Shown here piece by piece: positions 57,578 through 64,000 of a stretch of 64,000 nucleotides of DNA (position 1 is its first letter; each line of letters opens with the position of its first letter). This DNA comes from Pseudomonas paraeruginosa PA7 (GTDB lineage: Bacteria; Pseudomonadota; Gammaproteobacteria; Pseudomonadales; Pseudomonadaceae). The translations under genes and the position numbers were made by a program. The stretch covers positions 3,910,001-3,974,000 of the forward strand of contig NC_009656.1 of NCBI RefSeq assembly GCF_000017205.1, read 5' to 3'. The notes below the pieces were generated by a model. That model was not told the DNA's origin. It did not search any database and was given only the letters and a program-made list of their open reading frames with translations.

Positions 57578-57612
57578 CTTCCTTCCCCGCCCACAAGGCG
57601 GGGTAAAGGAAG
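57578..57612 (+). other. hairpin 2 in the glxR-ttuD spacer
   Basis: CTTCCTT-CCCCGCC (57578-57591), loop CACAA, GGCGGGG-TA-AAGGAAG (57597-57612): a 14-bp stem with a two-base bulge. Confidence 0.6.
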
Positions 57613-57657
57613 CGAACGCCCGGCCGGGAGATTCACGGCCTCTGCGTCCGGGCGCCT

Positions 57658-57707
57658 CGCTTCCATTGCACAGTTCCCGCCGGTGCGGGTGCTGCGCAAT
57701 GGAAGCG
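57658..57707 (+). other. hairpin 3 in the glxR-ttuD spacer
   Basis: Outer stem CGCTTCCATTGC (57658-57669) / GCAATGGAAGCG (57696-57707), 12 perfect pairs. It encloses an inner stem CCCGC (57676-57680) / GCGGG (57685-57689) with loop CGGT. A 50-nt, strongly folded element 63 bp before ttuD. Confidence 0.65.
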
Positions 57708-57769
57708 TCGACCACGCTGCGACCGCCGGCCCGACCGGCGGCACGACAACAAGAAATTCGGAGCCTGTC

Positions 57770-59035
57770 ATGAGTACCGACCCACGCGCCTTTCTCACCG
57801 AGCTGTTCAATACCGCGGTGGCGGCCGGCCACCCCTACCAGGTGCTGGCCGACCACCTGCCGGAAGATCGCAGCGGGCGCGCCATCGTCATCGGTGCCGG
57901 CAAGGCCGCCGGGGCCATGGCCGAAGTGGTGGAGAAGTACTGGCAGGGCGAGATCCGGGGCCTGGTAGTGGCGCCTTACCGCTACGGCGCGCAATGCCGT
58001 CGCATCGAAGTGGTGGAAGCCTCCCATCCGGTGCCCGACGACGCCGGCGAGCGCGTCGCCCGTCGCGTGCTGGAACTGATCAGCGACCTGAACGAGAACG
58101 ACCGGGTGATCTTCCTTCTCTCCGGCGGCGGCTCCGCGCTGCTTTCGCTGCCGGCCGAAGGCATCGCCCTGGCGGACAAGCAGGCGGTGAACAAGGCGCT
58201 GCTCAAGTCCGGCGCCGCCATCGGCGAGATGAACTGCGTGCGCAAGCACCTCTCGGCGATCAAGGGCGGCCGCCTGGCCAAGGCCTGCTGGCCGGCCAGC
58301 GTCCATACCTACGCGATTTCCGACGTTCCCGGCGACGAGGCCACGGTGATCGCCTCCGGTCCCAGCGTCGGCGATCCGACCACCTCCGCCGATGCCCTGG
58401 CGATCCTCAAGCGCTACGCCATCGACGTGCCGCAGAACGTCCTCGACTGGCTCGCCGACCCGCGCTCGGAAACCGTCAAGCCCGACGACCCGTGCCTGGC
58501 GCGCAGCCACTTCCAGTTGATCGCCACGCCACAGAACGCCCTCGACGCAGCAGCGGTGAAGTGCCGCGCGGCCGGCTTCTCGACGCTGATCCTCGGCGAC
58601 CTCGAGGGCGAAGCGCGGGAAGTCGCCAAGGTCCACGCCGGCATCGCCCGGCAGATCCGCAAGCACGGCCAGCCGCTGGCGGCGCCCTGCGTGATCCTCT
58701 CCGGCGGCGAGACCACCGTCACCGTGCGCGGCAACGGCCGCGGCGGACGCAACGCCGAGTTCCTCCTCAGCCTCACCGCCGAGCTCAAGGGCGAACCGAA
58801 CATCTGGGCCCTGGCCGGCGACACCGACGGCATCGACGGCTCGGAAGACAACGCCGGCGCGCTGATGACGCCCTGCTCCCATGCCCGCGGCGAGAAGGCC
58901 GGGCTGAAGATCCGCGACGAGCTCGATGACAACAACGGCTACGGCTATTTCCAGGCCCTCGGCGACCTGCTGGTGACCGGACCGACCCGGACCAACGTGA
59001 ACGACTTCCGCGCCATTCTCATCCTCGAGTCCTGA
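57770..59035 (+). CDS. ttuD: glycerate 2-kinase / hydroxypyruvate reductase TtuD (MOFRL family)
   Basis: A 421-aa MOFRL-family protein usually labelled hydroxypyruvate reductase TtuD. N-terminal DUF4147-type domain: RAIVIGAGKAAGAMAEVVEKYW, EASHPVPDDAG, VIFLLSGGGSALLSLP near 120, MNCVRKHLSAIKGGRLA near 148. C-terminal MOFRL domain: VILSGGETTVTVRGNGRGGRNAEFLLSL near 306 and AGDTDGIDGSEDNAGA. Characterised members phosphorylate glycerate at C2. Between glxR (makes glycerate) and pykF (uses PEP), a kinase role fits better. ATG 57770; the longer open frame runs into the hairpin region. Confidence 0.9.
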   Translation: MSTDPRAFLTELFNTAVAAGHPYQVLADHLPEDRSGRAIVIGAGKAAGAMAEVVEKYWQGEIRGLVVAPYRYGAQCRRIEVVEASHPVPDDAGERVARRVLELISDLNENDRVIFLLSGGGSALLSLPAEGIALADKQAVNKALLKSGAAIGEMNCVRKHLSAIKGGRLAKACWPASVHTYAISDVPGDEATVIASGPSVGDPTTSADALAILKRYAIDVPQNVLDWLADPRSETVKPDDPCLARSHFQLIATPQNALDAAAVKCRAAGFSTLILGDLEGEAREVAKVHAGIARQIRKHGQPLAAPCVILSGGETTVTVRGNGRGGRNAEFLLSLTAELKGEPNIWALAGDTDGIDGSEDNAGALMTPCSHARGEKAGLKIRDELDDNNGYGYFQALGDLLVTGPTRTNVNDFRAILILES

Positions 59036-59036
59036 C

Positions 59037-60470
59037 ATGACAGCCGACAAGAAAGCCAAGATCCTCGCCACCCTCGGCCCGGCCACCCGCAGCCGCGACG
59101 ATATCCGCGCCCTGGTGGAGGCCGGCGCCAACCTGTTCCGCCTGAACTTCAGCCACGGCGACTATGCCGATCACGCGCAGCGCTTCGCCTGGGTGCGCGA
59201 GGTGGAAGCGGAGCTGAACTACCCGATCGGCGTGCTCATGGACCTGCAGGGTCCGAAGCTGCGGGTCGGCCGCTTCGCCGCCGGCGCCGTGCACTTGCAG
59301 CGCGGGCAGACCTTCACCCTCGACCTCAGCGACGCCCCCGGTGACGAGCGGCGGGTCAACCTGCCGCACCCGGAGATCATCCATGCCCTGGAGCCGGGCA
59401 TGAGCCTGCTGCTGGACGACGGCAAGATCCGCCTGGAAGTGGTCAACTGCCACAGCGACGCCATCGAGACCCGCGTCGCGGTGGGCGGCGAGCTGTCCGA
59501 TCGCAAGGGCGTCAACGTGCCGGAAGCGGTGCTGCAGCTCAGCCCGCTGACCGACAAGGACCGCCGCGACCTGGCCTTCGGCCTGGAACTGGGGGTCGAC
59601 TGGGTGGCGTTGTCCTTCGTGCAGCGCCCGGAGGACATCGACGAGGCTCGTGGACTGATCGGCGACAAGGCGTTCCTCATGGCCAAGATCGAGAAGCCCA
59701 GCGCGGTGAGCGCCATCGAGGCGATCGCCGAGCGCGCCGATGCGATCATGGTGGCGCGCGGCGACCTCGGCGTCGAAGTGCCGGCGGAGAGCGTGCCGGG
59801 CATCCAGAAGCGCATCGTCCAGGTCTGCCGCCAGCTCGGCAAGCCGGTGGTGGTGGCCACCCAGATGCTCGAGTCGATGCGTTTCTCCCCCGCCCCGACC
59901 CGCGCCGAGGTGACCGACGTGGCCACCGCGGTGGGCGCCGGCGCCGACGCGGTGATGCTCTCGGCGGAAACCGCCTCCGGGCAATACCCGCGCGAGGCGG
60001 TGGAGATGATGGCGAAGATCGTCCGCCAGGTGGAGGCCGAGCCGGACTACCACGTCCAGCTCGAAGTCAACCGCCCGCAGCCCGACGCCACCGTCTCCGA
60101 TGCGATCAGCTGCGCGATCCGCCGGGTCAGCCGGATCCTCCCGGTGGCGGTGCTGGTGAACTACACCGAATCGGGCAACTCGACCCTGCGCGCCGCCCGC
60201 GAGCGGCCCAAGGCGCCGATCCTCAGCCTGACCCCGAACCTGCGCACGGCGCGGCGCCTGACCGTGGCCTGGGGCGTGTATTCGGTGGTCAACGAGCAAC
60301 TGGCGCACGTCGACGAGATCTGCTCCACCGCCCTCGACATCGCCCTGGCCCAGCGCATGGCGCGCCGCGGCGACACCGTGGTGGTCACCGCCGGCGTGCC
60401 GTTCGGTCGCCCCGGATCGACCAACATGCTGCGCATCGAGACCGTGGCGCCGCCGCTGGGAGGTCTCTGA
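59037..60470 (+). CDS. pykF: pyruvate kinase PykF
   Basis: Makes pyruvate and ATP from PEP (477 aa). It has the N-terminal KKAKILATLGPATRSRDDIRALVEAGANLFRLNFSHG, the active-site loop AFLMAKIEKPSAVSAIEAI near 215, and the metal-binding IMVARGDLGVEVP near 238. The ATQMLESMRFSPAPTRAEVTDVATAV segment is near 278, and the C-terminal domain carries NYTESGNSTLRAAR. Its start is 1 bp past the ttuD stop, so it completes the glyoxylate operon and ends in a strong terminator. Confidence 0.96.
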   Translation: MTADKKAKILATLGPATRSRDDIRALVEAGANLFRLNFSHGDYADHAQRFAWVREVEAELNYPIGVLMDLQGPKLRVGRFAAGAVHLQRGQTFTLDLSDAPGDERRVNLPHPEIIHALEPGMSLLLDDGKIRLEVVNCHSDAIETRVAVGGELSDRKGVNVPEAVLQLSPLTDKDRRDLAFGLELGVDWVALSFVQRPEDIDEARGLIGDKAFLMAKIEKPSAVSAIEAIAERADAIMVARGDLGVEVPAESVPGIQKRIVQVCRQLGKPVVVATQMLESMRFSPAPTRAEVTDVATAVGAGADAVMLSAETASGQYPREAVEMMAKIVRQVEAEPDYHVQLEVNRPQPDATVSDAISCAIRRVSRILPVAVLVNYTESGNSTLRAARERPKAPILSLTPNLRTARRLTVAWGVYSVVNEQLAHVDEICSTALDIALAQRMARRGDTVVVTAGVPFGRPGSTNMLRIETVAPPLGGL

Positions 60471-60538
60471 AGCAAACGAGTTCGGTCCGGCCCGCGCCGT
60501 CCCCCCGGGCATGCGGGTCGGGCCACCCTTGTCTCTCT

Positions 60539-60584
60539 CGGATGGATGGGGCCGGAAATACGGGGCCGCGTCTCCATCCATCCG
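60539..60584 (+). other. inverted repeat after pykF
   Basis: CGGATGGATGG (60539-60549) / CCATCCATCCG (60574-60584): 11 perfect pairs around a 24-base GC-rich interior that itself contains paired GGCC blocks. Confidence 0.6.
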
Positions 60585-60648
60585 GGAAAGACCTTCTTGT
60601 CGGACCATGGCCTCCCTCGCGCACTCCCATGCAGGCCATGGACATTCA

Positions 60649-60685
60649 AGACCTCCGGTTCAACTCCTGCCGGAGGTCTTTTTTT
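60649..60685 (+). terminator. intrinsic terminator downstream of pykF
   Basis: AGACCTCCGG (60649-60658) / CCGGAGGTCT (60670-60679), 11-base loop, then a run of T to 60685. Ends either the gcl-pykF transcript or a short RNA from the spacer. Confidence 0.9.
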
Positions 60686-60836
60686 CTCCCGGGACGCCCT
60701 GCTTGCATGCTCCTCGCCCGGCAACGTCGCGCGGGATGCGTCGACTCCGCTCCCGGCCGTACAATGATCAACCCCGCCTCTCGCGCAGGCCCGGCATCTC
60801 CGTGCCTGCCGAGCGGCCCTTGCCGCGCTGACCGCC

Positions 60837-61751
60837 ATGCACCTGCAACCTGTCCTCAATGCATCCCGAATCCTCCTGCGCGGCATCAGCCAGGTGTTCC
60901 TCCAGGGCGACCCACGCCTGGGCCTGGCCTGCCTGCTGGCGATCGCCGTCGGCGCGCCGCCGCTGCTCGCCGGCGCCCTCCTTGGCGGCGCCCTCGGCCC
61001 GCTCCTGGCGCGCCTGTTGCGCTGCCCCGACAGCGACATCGCGGCCGGGCTGTACGGCTACAACGCGGTGCTGATCGGCATGCTGCTGGCATTCCGCTTC
61101 GCCTGGTCGCCGGGCCTGCTGGCGCTGGTGGCGCTCGGCTGCCTGGCCAGCGTGGCGCTGCAACGGCTGTTCCTGCATGGGCTGCGCCAACGCCGCTGGC
61201 TACCGCCCTATACCCTGGGCTTCGTCCTCAACGGCTGGTGGCTGGTGCCCCTCGGCACCTGGCTCGGCCTGGCCCCGGCGGTTCCTGGCGGCTGCTTCAA
61301 CTGCGCCTGGAGCGGCACGGCGGAGCTTGCGGCGCTGCCGCTGGGGATCGGCGAGATCATCTTCCTCGGCGAACCACTCGCCGGCCTGCTCGTCTGGCTC
61401 GGCCTGCTGCTGGTCTCGCGACCCTCCGCCGCCTGGGCGCTGGCCGGCGCCGCGGCCAGCCTGCCGCTGGCCTGGCTGCTCGGCTACGACTGGCCGAGCG
61501 CCCTGGCCGGGCTCTACGGCCTGAACGCCGCCCTCGCCGGACTGGCCCTGGCGCTGCGCTACCGCACGCCATGGCCAGCGCTGCTCGGCATCGGCCTGGC
61601 GGTGGCGCTGCAGCCGCTGTTCGGGCTCCTCGGCCTGCCGGCGCTGACCGCGCCGTTCATCCTCGCCTGCCTGCTCTGCATCGGCGGCGAGCGCCTGTAC
61701 CTGCGCCTGGCCGGCGGCCTCGGCGCGCGCCTCGGCCGTCGGCGTTCCTGA
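60837..61751 (+). CDS. urea transporter, UT family
   Basis: Channel-like urea transporter (304 aa, about 10 helices) with the duplicated UT fold. Repeat 1 has LLRGISQVFLQGDPRLGLACLLAIA and AAGLYGYNAVLIGMLLAF; repeat 2 has GIGEIIFLGEPLAGLLVWLGLL and ALAGLYGLNAALAGLALALRY. Urea is released twice in the allantoate pathway encoded upstream, so uptake or export of urea fits the context. ATG 60837 begins directly before helix 1. Confidence 0.92.
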   Translation: MHLQPVLNASRILLRGISQVFLQGDPRLGLACLLAIAVGAPPLLAGALLGGALGPLLARLLRCPDSDIAAGLYGYNAVLIGMLLAFRFAWSPGLLALVALGCLASVALQRLFLHGLRQRRWLPPYTLGFVLNGWWLVPLGTWLGLAPAVPGGCFNCAWSGTAELAALPLGIGEIIFLGEPLAGLLVWLGLLLVSRPSAAWALAGAAASLPLAWLLGYDWPSALAGLYGLNAALAGLALALRYRTPWPALLGIGLAVALQPLFGLLGLPALTAPFILACLLCIGGERLYLRLAGGLGARLGRRRS

Positions 61752-61763
61752 GGCGGGGAACGC
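61742..61763 (+). terminator. hairpin at the end of the urea transporter gene
   Basis: GCGTTCC (61742-61748) / GGAACGC (61757-61763) overlapping the stop codon; no T-run, weak evidence. Confidence 0.3.
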
Positions 61764-61816
61764 TGGCGCCGGCCAGCTAGTCTGGTAAGGTGCCGCATCC
61801 ATCATCAGGAGCCACG

Positions 61817-62668
61817 ATGAGCGCACCCGACAGCTGGCGCGAACGCCTCTACGTCATCATCTTCCAGACCGATACCCGCGACGGCCGGCGCTTCGACAGC
61901 GCGCTGCTGCTGGTGATCCTGGCCAGCCTGCTGGTGGTGATGATCGACAGCATCGACGAGATCCACCAGGACTACGGCGACCTGCTGGCCTATATCGAAT
62001 GGGGCTTCACCGGTATCTTCCTGGTGGAATACCTGCTGCGCCTGTACTGCTCGCCCAAGCCGCTGCGCTATGCCTTCAGCTTCTACGGGCTGGTCGACCT
62101 GCTGGCGATACTCCCCGGCTTCCTCGCCCTGCTCTATCCCGACGCCCAGTACCTGCTGATCGTCCGGGTCATACGCATGCTGCGGATCTTCCGCGTGCTC
62201 AAGCTGCGCCAGTACCTGAGCCAGGCCAACTTCCTGCTCACCGCCCTGCGCGGCAGCAAGCAGAAGATCATCGTGTTCTTCCTCACCGTGATGACCCTGG
62301 TCACCGTGTTCGGCGCGCTGATGTACGTGGTCGAAGGCCCGGAACACGGCTTCACCAGCATCCCCCGCGGCATCTACTGGGCGATCGTCACCCTGACCAC
62401 GGTCGGCTTCGGCGACATCACACCGAAGACCCCGCTCGGCCAGGCCATCGCCAGCCTGGTGATGATCACCGGCTACTCGATCATCGCCGTGCCCACCGGG
62501 ATCTTCACCGCCGAACTCGCCACCGCCATGCGCCAGGACCCGGCCAGCCTGCTGCACCGGGACTGCCCGGTATGCGGCAAGGCGACCCACGAGACGCAGG
62601 CGGCGTTCTGCTGCCGCTGCGGCAACCCTTTGTTCCCCCGCGAGGAAAGCGCCCATGCGGACACTTGA
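61817..62668 (+). CDS. voltage-gated-type K+ channel with zinc-ribbon-like C-terminus
   Basis: A 283-aa, six-helix potassium channel. S1-S3 lie at about 26-115; the S4 voltage-sensor helix RVIRMLRIFRVLKLRQY is near 116-132 with Arg at every third place. The pore helix and selectivity filter TLTTVGFGDITP are near 193, followed by S6. After S6 the tail carries two Cys pairs (CPVCGKATHETQAAFCCRCGN, positions about 253-273) resembling a zinc ribbon. ATG 61817 with CAGGAG upstream. It overlaps the next gene by 14 bp. Confidence 0.92.
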   Translation: MSAPDSWRERLYVIIFQTDTRDGRRFDSALLLVILASLLVVMIDSIDEIHQDYGDLLAYIEWGFTGIFLVEYLLRLYCSPKPLRYAFSFYGLVDLLAILPGFLALLYPDAQYLLIVRVIRMLRIFRVLKLRQYLSQANFLLTALRGSKQKIIVFFLTVMTLVTVFGALMYVVEGPEHGFTSIPRGIYWAIVTLTTVGFGDITPKTPLGQAIASLVMITGYSIIAVPTGIFTAELATAMRQDPASLLHRDCPVCGKATHETQAAFCCRCGNPLFPREESAHADT

Positions 62669-63281
62669 TAGACAGCGCTGGGACGCCCTCTGGCAACGCT
62701 TCGGCGGCAGCCCGCCGGCGGACGCCTTCGACGCCCTGCTGGCGGCCTATACCGGCGCCGACCGGCACTACCACAGCGATCGCCACATCCTAGCCTGCCT
62801 GGAGCACTTCGACCGCTGGCGACACCTGGCGCGCCGGCCGGACCTGGTGGAACTGGCCTTGTGGACCCACGACCTGGTCTATGACACCCATCGTCAGGAC
62901 AACGAGGCCGCCAGCGCCACCCGCACCGAGCGCTGGCTCGACCAGGCCGGGCTGGCGGCGCTGGGGCCGGCCCTGCGCGAACTGATCATGGCCACCTGTC
63001 ACCAGGCGCCGCCGGGAGACGCCGACGCGGCCCTGCTGGTGGACCTCGACCTCGCCATCCTCGCCGCGCCGGCGCCGGTCTACGCGCGCTACGAGGCGGA
63101 CATCCGCGCCGAATACGCCTGGGTGCCTGAGCCGCTGTTCCGCGCCGGGCGCGGCAAGCTGCTGCGCCAGTTGCTGGAGCAACCGGCGCTGTACCACTGC
63201 GAGCCGCTGCGGCAACGCTGGGAAGCCACTGCCCGCGCCAACCTGCGCAGCGCCCTGGAGCGCCTGGAACGCCCGGCCTGA
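62655..63281 (+). CDS. predicted HD-superfamily phosphohydrolase (COG4339)
   Basis: A 208-aa protein with metal-binding histidines in YHSDRHILACLEHF near 37, the HD motif ALWTHDLVYDTHRQDNEAASA near 73, MATCHQAPPGDADAALLVDLDLAIL near 112, and IRAEYAWVPEPLFRAGRGKLLRQLLEQPALY near 150. This is the COG4339 pattern; substrate unknown. It begins inside the K+ channel gene (14-bp overlap), so translation is coupled. Confidence 0.87.
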   Translation: MRTLDRQRWDALWQRFGGSPPADAFDALLAAYTGADRHYHSDRHILACLEHFDRWRHLARRPDLVELALWTHDLVYDTHRQDNEAASATRTERWLDQAGLAALGPALRELIMATCHQAPPGDADAALLVDLDLAILAAPAPVYARYEADIRAEYAWVPEPLFRAGRGKLLRQLLEQPALYHCEPLRQRWEATARANLRSALERLERPA

Positions 63282-63404
63282 CGGCCACGGGGAAAATTTC
63301 TTCGCGACGCCTAACCCGTCTTTCACCGCTCTTGCGTCTCAGGCAGCAGGAAGGGACCGCACGCACGCGTCCCTCGCCCTCCATTCGCCCAAGGAAGAGA
63401 TATC

Positions 63405-64000
63405 GTGAATCGACTCGCCGCCTCTCCGTTCCTGTTCGCCGGCCTGCTCGCCAGCGCTCCGCTGCTGGCCGCGCCGCAAGCGGTCGACAGCCGCATCAGC
63501 GCGGTCACCGTCTACGCCGACCGTGCCGTGGTCACCCGCACCGCACGCCTGCAACTGCCCAAGGGCCAGCACGAGATCGCCCTCGAGCAACTGCCCTTCC
63601 AGCTTGACGACGCCAGCCTGCGCGCCTCTCTCGAAGCCAGCGCCGCCGCCACCCTGCTCGACGTCAGCAGCGCCGCGCAACGGGTCGAGCGCCCGAACGA
63701 CAACCGTGTGCAGCAACTCGACCAGCAACTGCGCGAGATCGACCGGCAACTGCGGGAAATCCATGATCGCGGCAGCGTGCTTGAAGCGCAGAAGAAGTTC
63801 CTCGCCGACATCCAGAGCGGCAGCACCCAGCCGGGCAAGGATCGGCCCCTGCCCGGCATCGACGAGCTGAAGAACCTGCTGCAGCTGACCGAAGGCAATC
63901 TCGAACGCCTGCTCGCCGAACAGCGCCAGCTGGACGACCGCGCCACCGAACTGGAGCAGCGCAAGCAGCAGTTGCAGGAGCAGCGCGGCACCCTCAACGG
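63405..64000 (+). CDS. muiA: MuiA-like protein (mucoidy inhibitor A; 3' end outside window)
   Basis: The frame is open to the window edge (198 residues visible). GTG start with AAGGAAG seven bases upstream. A signal peptide (residues 1-23, ending LLAA) is followed by the DUF4140-type N-terminal domain, ISAVTVYADRAVVTRTARLQLPKGQHEIALEQLP. A coiled coil runs from about 95 to 198 (VQQLDQQLREIDRQLREIHDR, then ERLLAEQRQLDDRATELEQRKQ). This matches MuiA, named for suppressing mucoidy when overexpressed; mechanism unknown. Exported or periplasmic. Confidence 0.85.
   Translation, partial: MNRLAASPFLFAGLLASAPLLAAPQAVDSRISAVTVYADRAVVTRTARLQLPKGQHEIALEQLPFQLDDASLRASLEASAAATLLDVSSAAQRVERPNDNRVQQLDQQLREIDRQLREIHDRGSVLEAQKKFLADIQSGSTQPGKDRPLPGIDELKNLLQLTEGNLERLLAEQRQLDDRATELEQRKQQLQEQRGTLN

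Larger units (their letters stand above)
60471..60836. other. 366-bp spacer pykF / urea transporter
   Basis: No protein gene supported. It has a large inverted repeat (60539-60584) and a strong intrinsic terminator (60649-60685). The terminator lies 179 bp after pykF, unusually far, so a small RNA ending here is possible; I see no convincing promoter. Confidence 0.6.

Overview
The window is a high-GC, densely coded gammaproteobacterial chromosome segment that I recognise as Pseudomonas aeruginosa. Gene order and protein sequences match the PAO1 block from about PA1555 down to PA1494, read in descending order; these tags are recalled from memory, not searched. I see no insertion sequence, prophage, integron or CRISPR array, and the base composition looks even.

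Layout. (1) 1-9800, high-affinity respiration: the 3' end of a second cbb3 CcoP, the complete ccoN1-ccoO1-ccoQ1-ccoP1 operon, then the assembly genes ccoG-ccoH-ccoI-ccoS and a small membrane protein. (2) 9800-13450, oxygen response: hemN behind a perfect ANR box, a coiled-coil hypothetical gene, the oxygen sensor anr, and apt. (3) 13450-20700, accessory metabolism: a predicted di-metal hydrolase, an MdtJ/MdtI-type SMR pair with a structured leader, and a TetR regulator divergent from a Baeyer-Villiger-type monooxygenase and an SDR, with a CbrC-like protein and an acyl-CoA dehydrogenase nearby. (4) 20700-32500, mostly minus strand, core genome maintenance: recR, a ybaB/ebfC homologue, dnaX, SRP RNA (ffs), ligA, zipA and smc. 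(5) 32500-34500: a GntR regulator divergent from the alkane hydroxylase alkB2.

(6) 34500-60500 is a purine-to-pyruvate supercluster. GuaD and XdhABC convert guanine to urate. PuuD, HiuH, UraD, PuuE, Alc and AllA carry urate to glyoxylate and urea. Gcl, Hyi, GlxR, the TtuD/MOFRL protein and PykF carry glyoxylate to pyruvate. Two NCS2-type permeases, a second moaA (molybdenum cofactor for XDH), a GntR regulator and a RutR-like TetR regulator are interspersed. Two distinct palindromes recur in the promoter regions: TTGTATACAA, which I propose is read by the local GntR protein, and TGACC-N4-GGTCA, which matches the RutR consensus as I recall it and is proposed to be read by the RutR-like protein. 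This two-operator layout is the most interesting regulatory signal in the window. (7) 60800-64000: a urea transporter, a voltage-gated-type K+ channel with a C-terminal zinc-ribbon-like tail, an HD phosphohydrolase, and the start of muiA.

Compared with PAO1 as I remember it, the H2-T6SS hcpA/vgrG2a/tplE island (PA1508-PA1512), expected between puuD and the xanthine/uracil-type permease, is absent; only 357 bp separate those genes here.
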